Shown piece by piece: positions 28,102-28,106 of a DNA stretch of 28,106 nucleotides. The notes below the pieces were generated by a model, which saw only the letters and a program-made list of their open reading frames with translations, made no database searches and was not told the origin of the DNA. The stretch comes from CAYJQO01 sp964372445. GTDB taxonomy: Bacteria > Patescibacteriota > Minisyncoccia > UBA6257 > GWB1-50-10. The stretch's first letter is position 1; every line of letters starts with the position of its first letter. The DNA lies in the NCBI GenBank assembly GCA_964372445.1, contig CAYJQO010000007.1, forward strand, positions 1 to 28,106, written 5' to 3'. Both the position numbers and the translations under genes were made by a program.

Positions 28102-28106
28102 TCAGA

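Noticed and set aside
1..28106. CRISPR arrays
   Set aside because: No regularly spaced direct repeats and no cas genes were seen.

Overview
The window looks like a contig from a GC-rich member of the Candidate Phyla Radiation (Patescibacteria, most likely the Parcubacteria group). This is an inference from several things. The genes are compact and often overlap. There is a type IV pilus operon with a reduced assembly set and many prepilins. Large secreted proteins carry FN3, 'VGIGT' and 'GxAW...GW' type repeats. A DUF7282-like protein and a small secreted metzincin-like protein are also present. TGA is an ordinary stop (gatA, pilT, pilB), so the Gracilibacteria code does not apply. No rRNA gene is present to fix the taxonomy, and one 100-N scaffold gap (7247-7346) interrupts a prepilin gene.

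Left part (1-5039): a tiny cysteine-rich protein (53-256, minus) with a strong Shine-Dalgarno site, its own terminator and a long hairpin-rich upstream region; a sugar-nucleotide nucleotidyltransferase (531-1235, plus); and, convergent with it, gatC-gatA (two subunits of the Glu/Asp-tRNA amidotransferase) preceded by ligA (NAD-dependent DNA ligase).

Centre (5056-16346, all minus): a type IV pilus locus. Read in transcription order it is pilM-pilN-pilO-(small membrane protein in the pilP slot)-pilB-pilT-[GIY-YIG gene]-pilC, then two major-type pilins, prepilin peptidase, and four minor prepilins (FimT/GspH-, PilV-, PilW- and PilX-like). PilM/N/O form the inner-membrane platform, PilB and PilT drive extension and retraction, PilC is the polytopic base, PilD processes the prepilins, and the minor prepilins probably prime assembly. 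comF, a natural-transformation gene, diverges from pilM, which suggests that the pilus serves DNA uptake. No PilP or PilQ homologue is seen.

Right part (16418-28106): two very large secreted surface proteins (1409 and about 761 aa), a small anchored protein followed by clpP, tyrS, a DUF7282-like exported protein, a metzincin-like exported protein whose first zinc-ligand histidine is replaced by glutamine, tRNA-Gly(GCC), and a short membrane protein next to a nested palindrome at the window end.

Two observations stand out. First, a 288-bp GIY-YIG gene cassette bounded by 20-bp perfect inverted repeats (18 bp plus a terminal AT that may be a target duplication) sits exactly between the pilT stop and the pilC start; removing it restores a TGATG stop-start overlap. 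Second, many transcription units have an (often extended) -10 box, typically TGCTATAAT-like, 6-11 bases before the start codon. This implies leaderless or nearly leaderless mRNAs and corrects several start codons.
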